A stretch of DNA of 64,000 nt from contig JANQLK010000009.1 of NCBI GenBank assembly GCA_028280615.1, forward strand, positions 41,675 through 105,674, given 5' to 3'. The position numbers and the translations under genes were made by a program. Each line of letters opens with the position of its first letter. Within the stretch, counting starts at the first letter, position 1. This DNA is from Woeseiaceae bacterium. GTDB lineage: Bacteria > Pseudomonadota > Gammaproteobacteria > Steroidobacterales > Woeseiaceae. The notes beneath the pieces are model-generated. The model was not told the DNA's origin, ran no database searches, and was given only the letters and a program-made list of their open reading frames with translations. Positions 59,629 through 64,000 of this stretch are shown here, in pieces.

Positions 59629-60974
59629 GATTCTCCCTTGCCGCCAGTGTTGCCACTCTCGGACAAGCCTTCGAGCCGCGCTTCAATTTTGTCTTCGATC
59701 TTTTTAAGAGCATTGCGAATTGATTCAGCTTGCTTTTTCATTGCAGGCAAAGTGTCCTTTCCTGCCATATTGACATCAATGCCTAATATCTTCGCATTGG
59801 CTTGCGATAGAGCTTTGAGCGCCGCTTTTTCAGACTTTAGTCCCTTGTCTCGCTCGATTGCCGACTCGCTGGCATCAATTAAAACCTGAACAGCGTCGTC
59901 CTTGGTTTCCTCATTCTTGAGGGCGTCGATAATCGGTTGATAGTCAACGTTCGACTCATCTGAGTCTATTTCGAGAGCAAAGTCATCATCAGTATCTTCG
60001 TCGGAAACGCTATTATCAGTGCTGAGGTCTAGTTCTTCGGCCATCGTCTCAAGAACTTGTGGCGCCAGCTTTCCGAAGGCGGCATTTAGTCTATAAACAC
60101 GCCCTTCGATACTTTCACGGTTGTCAAAAAGCGACCATGCTATCGCTCGACTGGCATTCTGCAAGGTCGGACTTTTCCTAGCAATCTGTTTTGGTATGTC
60201 AGCAAATATCTGCTCACCATCAGCACTTACGAGCTCATACTGGCCCGGTTTTCCAGCCCATTCGCTCAAGTACAGATCTGCCTCGTCGAGTGCCTGCAAA
60301 ACATTCTCGATTTCATTCTTACTTCGACGCAACCGGTCGGCGACCTGTTTGGATGTTCGACCTTTATTTACTTGGCGCCGAATAAGTTGAGCATCGCCAA
60401 TCCAGTCATAATCTAGTTTCGTCTGTGGACGAGCCTGTAGATCGGCTTCGATGTCGTCAATTTCGTCGGCAGAAGTATCTGGTGGAAGGACAGAACACTT
60501 CACGTGGCTGAACCGCTCGTCGACTGAACCGTCGCTACCCCGGTAGAGCTCGCGCATCGCGCAAAGTCGTCTATTGCCGTTCACGACAACGCCGGTGCTC
60601 GATATCAAGATCGTCTCTCGTTGGCCATCTTTTCTGAGTACATCAATGATCGGCGTGACCGATCCAGTTCCGCGCTTGGCGAGAACTTTCAGTATTTCAT
60701 GTTGCTCAGCTTGTACGGAAGACTTTTCTTGACCCTTTGAGAAGTGATCTGCCGGATGGCCGTGCGTGGCGATCTCGCTTTGCTGCGCGCTGAACGTTCT
60801 ACAGTTCTCCAACCGATAGATAGGCACATCGATCGGAATTGAGATTACAGATGGCGTATATACCTCTCCCCTAAAATCGTAAATCGGTTCACCCTTCTCA
60901 GTGCTACTTTCTAGACGCTTCGCTATGAGAACCTCGCGCTCTGAGCGCGGTACGATTTCTACCTTGTAAGCCAT
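59625..60974 (-). CDS. ParB-like nuclease-domain protein
   Basis: 449 residues. The ParB/sulfiredoxin-like core has STGVVVNGNRRLCAMRELY and IDVPIYRLENCRTF; an HTH-like QVADRLRRSKNEIENVLQALDEADLYL follows. The C-terminal third is acidic then a coiled coil (KKQAESIRNALKKIEDKIEARLEGL). ParB-like cores in defence systems bind nucleotide or nick DNA. No parA is present, so this is not a partition gene. Confidence 0.8.
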   Translation of the reverse strand: MAYKVEIVPRSEREVLIAKRLESSTEKGEPIYDFRGEVYTPSVISIPIDVPIYRLENCRTFSAQQSEIATHGHPADHFSKGQEKSSVQAEQHEILKVLAKRGTGSVTPIIDVLRKDGQRETILISSTGVVVNGNRRLCAMRELYRGSDGSVDERFSHVKCSVLPPDTSADEIDDIEADLQARPQTKLDYDWIGDAQLIRRQVNKGRTSKQVADRLRRSKNEIENVLQALDEADLYLSEWAGKPGQYELVSADGEQIFADIPKQIARKSPTLQNASRAIAWSLFDNRESIEGRVYRLNAAFGKLAPQVLETMAEELDLSTDNSVSDEDTDDDFALEIDSDESNVDYQPIIDALKNEETKDDAVQVLIDASESAIERDKGLKSEKAALKALSQANAKILGIDVNMAGKDTLPAMKKQAESIRNALKKIEDKIEARLEGLSESGNTGGKGES

Positions 60975-60986
60975 TCGTTGCTCAAC

Positions 60987-61451
60987 CTACTCAAACGCAA
61001 CAACAAGTATTGGGACTGTAATAACTCGATCGAAAAGTTCTAACTCGCGAATCACTCGTTCGGCATATGCGATGTTGCTTCCTATTGCTTTCGCGGCATC
61101 TTGTGTTGGCAACCCAATAGCCGCCGCTTCGATTCGCTCGCTTTGGAAGAGATATTGAAGCTTCAAAAGATCGTATGGAGCTCGACTCATATTTCCAGTT
61201 TGGAGCTGGAAAGCAAGATCGTCTTTCTCGGCAAAAACTTTGAGACCCAGACCCTGATCAAGGCTCACGCTTAATGCCCAACCCTCTTGCAGAAATTCCG
61301 ATTCAACATGATCGCGAATCGTTGTCGTGCACCTTGGCTCGATCGGAATGTCCGGTGCTTCGAAAACATCCGTAAGCCAGTCTTTTAGGTCGCGCTTTTC
61401 CCAAACCGACCCAGCGCTATGATGTTCGTCGTACGTGAATGCGAGTTTCAT
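60987..61451 (-). CDS. BglII/BamHI-like restriction endonuclease homologue with altered active site
   Basis: 154 residues. LAFQLQTGNMSRAPYDLLKLQYLF (residues 79-102) and the late RELELFDRVITVPILVV resemble the BglII/BamHI fold core, where (I/V)E(V)Q supplies a catalytic Glu. Here the position reads FQLQ (Gln82, Gln84), so the Glu is replaced, although Asp77/Asp78 and Glu75 lie nearby. It overlaps the methyltransferase by ATGA, as an R-M partner would. Family call is moderate. Confidence 0.55.
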   Translation of the reverse strand: MKLAFTYDEHHSAGSVWEKRDLKDWLTDVFEAPDIPIEPRCTTTIRDHVESEFLQEGWALSVSLDQGLGLKVFAEKDDLAFQLQTGNMSRAPYDLLKLQYLFQSERIEAAAIGLPTQDAAKAIGSNIAYAERVIRELELFDRVITVPILVVAFE

Positions 61452-62347
61452 TTAGATTTGGTCGAGTTAGGTTCGTACACAGGTTTGTTCATCGGCCGAG
61501 TTCGCAACTTGCCGGCCCTGAGATCATGTATTCGTTGCCACGCGATGTCGATATAGCTCTTGTCCAGGTCGCATCCATATGCATTTCGTCGATGACGCAA
61601 CGCTGCGATTGCAGTGCTACCAACACCTATATACGGGTCCAACACGTTCTCACCTTCCTCAGTTAGCGCCAACACAAGGCGCTCGACCAAGCCCACGGGA
61701 AACTGACAGGGGTGATCAGTCTTCTCAACGTGGTTAGACTTCACGTTGGGAATATCCCATACATCGGAGGGGTTCTTGCCAAGCGGATTGCCCGACACCT
61801 TGCCTTTGTTTGGCCCTTTGAAATGCTTCTTGTTCGGATACTTTGAAGGAATCCGGATCGAATCTAAGTTGAACGTATAGTCATTACTCTTTGTGAACCA
61901 AAGAATTGCTTCATGCCGACCAGACAGCCTTTTCTGGCAATGCAACCCATGACCAAACGTCCAAACGATTCGATTACGCAGCGTCAAGCCATGGTTCTTG
62001 AACAATGGGTACAGAATGATGTCTAGAGGGACCACCTCACCATCATTGATATGATTGCCAACCTGCCAGCAAATCGAACCTGATGGCTTAAGAAGCCTAA
62101 CCGCTTCGGCAATGCAAGCAGCTTGCTCCTCAATATATAGCTCTTGTGACTTACGCTCTTCGTATTCTTTTCCAATGTTATATGGGGGAGACGTAACTAT
62201 TAGGTCCATTGATTCGTCGGGCAGCTTCCTCATAAATCTGAGGTTATCTTCGCATTCGACTTTCGCAGCCGCGTCAGCCTGAAGACGAGCTACGCTTGCT
62301 CCTTCCGATAGGCTGGCCTTCTTGGACCTTCTGCTCTTAGCCGCCAT
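61448..62347 (-). CDS. Beta-class DNA methyltransferase (N4-cytosine or N6-adenine)
   Basis: 299 residues from ATG 62347, AGGAGG five bases upstream. Motif IV TSPPYNIG (52-59) precedes motif I LDPYIGVGST (236-245), the beta-class order. HEAILWFTKS and TDHPCQFPVGLVERL are also typical. A lysine-rich N-terminus may bind DNA. First gene of the five-gene operon; should protect host DNA or mark targets for it. Confidence 0.92.
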   Translation of the reverse strand: MAAKSRRSKKASLSEGASVARLQADAAAKVECEDNLRFMRKLPDESMDLIVTSPPYNIGKEYEERKSQELYIEEQAACIAEAVRLLKPSGSICWQVGNHINDGEVVPLDIILYPLFKNHGLTLRNRIVWTFGHGLHCQKRLSGRHEAILWFTKSNDYTFNLDSIRIPSKYPNKKHFKGPNKGKVSGNPLGKNPSDVWDIPNVKSNHVEKTDHPCQFPVGLVERLVLALTEEGENVLDPYIGVGSTAIAALRHRRNAYGCDLDKSYIDIAWQRIHDLRAGKLRTRPMNKPVYEPNSTKSK

Positions 62348-62367
62348 CTTGCCTCCTCGTCAGCATG

Positions 62368-62389
62368 ATACTGGATATATCTACAGTAT
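62368..62389. promoter_or_regulatory. Candidate operator upstream of the methyltransferase
   Basis: ATACTG and CAGTAT separated by 10 bp form an inverted repeat 21 bp before the ATG, within an AT-rich, -10-like stretch. Autorepression by a system protein would fit. No controller gene is visible. Confidence 0.4.
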
Positions 62390-62671
62390 TAAGAATGCCT
62401 CTTTTGGGAGCCGTTGTGAAGCAAAAAGTACATTTTGCTCATGGACTTAGATATCTAGCCGCGATCAGCATACGGCTGTGCGCGCAATATTGCCATATCA
62501 ATCCAAGACCAGCGTGGCGTCATTCACCACTTCGTCGGCCGAAAGTGAGAGGATGAAAGCCTTGACTGTTTTCAAGCTTGGCGAATTCCTACCGGCGCAA
62601 CTCTAACCGTGATAGGGCCCGGCGAGTGTGCGGCCATACGCGTCGACGGTCACCGAGATCAAACGTACTCA

Positions 62672-62880
62672 TCAAAATCCGTGCAAATTCTTGATGTACT
62701 GGGTGCCGCAGTGCGTCTGCAACCACAGCCGTTGGGGAATCCATCGCTCTAGCTGAAGCCAGTCGGAACTGGCCCAGAACGCGACGCTGTCAATCCGATC
62801 ATCCCAAATGTTGACAATTTTCGGACTAGGCACATCCCAATCAAGATCGTGCGTTGGCTTTGGAAAGTGTAGGGTCTCAA
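62672..62880 (-). pseudogene. Gene 3' end cut off by the IS481 element
   Basis: A frame entering from the IS ends with HFPKPTHDLDWDVPSPKIVN, then DWLQLERWIPQRLWLQTH and LHGF before a TGA at 62672-62674. Composition is protein-like (tryptophan-rich) and unlike the neighbouring shadow frames. Its 5' part is missing; only 31 bp lie between IS and tRNA-Phe on the other side. Family unknown. The rest of 62390-62671 shows no gene. Confidence 0.4.
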
Positions 62881-63815
62881 GACCCCTGTGACACGTCAGC
62901 TCGAGATTTTTCGACCAGTCGTTCATACGGGGTCCGGCCCCGCAGCGCCCCGTGAGGACGATGGTAGTTGTAGTAGTCCTCCCATTCTCGCAGTTTTTCG
63001 TTGAACAGGTGTATGTCGTCCGAGATGCCATTCTGGTCGACCATCTGATAGAACTCCTGGTCGTCAATCCGATGTGATCGCTCGACCTTACCGTTCAAGT
63101 GGGGTGACGCTGGGCGTATGTAGATGTGCCGGATATCCAGCGATTCAGCGTGCCAGTGGAACTGAGACTGGAACTCGGCACCGTTGTCCGTTTGCAGCGC
63201 CAGGATTCGGAACGGTAGTCGTTGGCGGACCTCGTTGAGGAAGCGGATCGCCGTGCGCTGATTGCATCGATCGTAGACCTTCAGGACCCGGATCCGGGTG
63301 CAGTCATCGATCGCGGTGAACTGGTAGAACCGCTTACCGGTCCTCGGGATACGCTCCAGGAACTTCACGTCCATCTGCAGCCGGTGCCCCGGTTGAGCCT
63401 TCTCGTAGCGCTTCCAGCGCTTACGATGCGGCTGGTGCTTCTGGTTGGCCGGCAGCCGTCCCATACCGTTCTTCACCAGGATTCGATGCACCGTTGACCT
63501 GGCGATTTCGATCTGATGGAAGCGCTGCAGGTAAGCGGCGATACGATACGCCCCAAAGTTATAGTTCTGGCGCAGATAGAGGATTTTGCTGACGACCGCA
63601 GAAGGCGTGGCTCGTGGCGAGTGTCGTGGTGTTCTTGGGCGATCGGCCAGGCCGGTCTCCCCATGCTTGTCGTAGCGCTTCTTCCAACGATAGAAAGCCG
63701 TTCGCGAGATGCCGAAATACCGGCAGGTCTGGGCTACATACCGCGGCTCCTGCTCTGCGTGTTGCAGGATTCTAAGCCGCCAGGTAACGATCCTCGCTTG
63801 TTCCGCCTTTGTCAT
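62877..63815 (-). CDS. IS481-family transposase
   Basis: 312 residues, apparently intact. N-terminal HTH (YFGISRTAFYRWKKRYDKHGETGL), then the rve-type DDE core: LQMDVKF (Asp149), LQTDNGAEF (Asp210) and SPHLNGKVERSH (Glu245), ending YNYHRPHGALRGRTPYERL. The stop codon lies about 10 bp outside the left inverted repeat, so the last codons overlap the repeat and the stop comes from the target. Confidence 0.93.
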   Translation of the reverse strand: MTKAEQARIVTWRLRILQHAEQEPRYVAQTCRYFGISRTAFYRWKKRYDKHGETGLADRPRTPRHSPRATPSAVVSKILYLRQNYNFGAYRIAAYLQRFHQIEIARSTVHRILVKNGMGRLPANQKHQPHRKRWKRYEKAQPGHRLQMDVKFLERIPRTGKRFYQFTAIDDCTRIRVLKVYDRCNQRTAIRFLNEVRQRLPFRILALQTDNGAEFQSQFHWHAESLDIRHIYIRPASPHLNGKVERSHRIDDQEFYQMVDQNGISDDIHLFNEKLREWEDYYNYHRPHGALRGRTPYERLVEKSRADVSQGS

Positions 63816-63864
63816 GCTGCTCTCCTCTCACCGAAGCTTTGAGACAAGAGCCGAATGTGTCACG
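62887..63864. mobile_element. IS481-family insertion sequence
   Basis: About 978 bp. Ends share GTGACAC at 62888-62894 and, inverted, 63857-63863, continuing imperfectly (GTCAGCTC versus ATTCGGCTC). No target duplication could be identified by eye. Inserted beside tRNA-Phe. Confidence 0.75.
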
Positions 63865-63895
63865 CATCTGTTAGGATTTCACACCTTCGATTTTA

Positions 63896-63971
<76 letters not shown>

Positions 63972-64000
63972 GTATTCGGGTCGCGGTCTTGGGCCGCGTT

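Noticed and set aside
59625..60974. ParB as evidence of a plasmid or partition locus
   Set aside because: No parA or parS-like repeats; the gene overlaps a helicase within a restriction-like operon.

Overview
This window looks like chromosomal DNA of a denitrifying, high-GC gammaproteobacterium. Cytochrome cd1 nitrite reductase, a cNOR-type nitric oxide reductase, a Dnr regulator and NsrR occur together. An ECF sigma factor is paired with a Ser/Thr kinase carrying a TPR-like region, which fits marine Woeseiaceae-like lineages. That assignment is inference; no rRNA or marker gene is present.

Left part (1-8.7 kb): two divergent anaerobic operons leave a shared 70-bp control region with a single FNR/Dnr box at 5370-5383. 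Leftward run a diheme c4-type cytochrome, a TonB-dependent receptor, an NirS carrying an extra N-terminal cytochrome c and a lipobox, and a truncated porin gene. Rightward run a small membrane protein, norC, norB and then a dnr regulator. From 8.7 to 19.7 kb come housekeeping and accessory genes: a DUF4397 lipoprotein, a TPR-methyltransferase with a hidden 48-residue partner, a phosphoesterase fossil, a secretin-like protein, a truncated hemoglobin, a kinase-sigma pair and a tandem-LCCL protein.

Middle part (19.8-30.2 kb): an overlapping SCO/cbb3-type oxidase operon with an unusual Ig-plus-monoheme third subunit is followed by a hexameric tyrosine-coordinated heme protein, an MBL-fold protein and a ZIP transporter. 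Next to it is an NsrR circuit: nsrR, nnrS, an NDH-2 and a small unknown operon, with three NsrR-like 23-bp palindromes laid over recognisable promoters. The theme of 1-30 kb is respiration of, and protection from, nitrogen oxides.

Right part (31-64 kb): accessory DNA. A PUA/EVE-HNH modification-dependent nuclease is followed by a hipBA fossil that ends at a degenerate copy of the 3' half of tRNA-Phe. A second fragment lies at 52.5 kb and the intact tRNA-Phe at 63.9 kb, all in one orientation, suggesting two tandemly accreted islands of about 19.6 and 11.3 kb. The first holds a sigma/anti-sigma pair divergent from a CHAT-TPR protease, a HAD-like/M28 peptidase, and an operon of flavin oxidases, cupins and a VioB-like ferritin-fold protein. 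The second, visibly AT-richer, is a defence island. It holds a membrane protein, a GIY-YIG protein, a complete retron (RT, structured ncRNA, PRTase-winged-helix effector) and a five-gene overlapping operon: DNA methyltransferase, BglII-like protein with an altered active site, ParB-like protein, SNF2 helicase and DUF3883 protein. I do not recognise this operon as a named system. An IS481-family element sits between it and tRNA-Phe.
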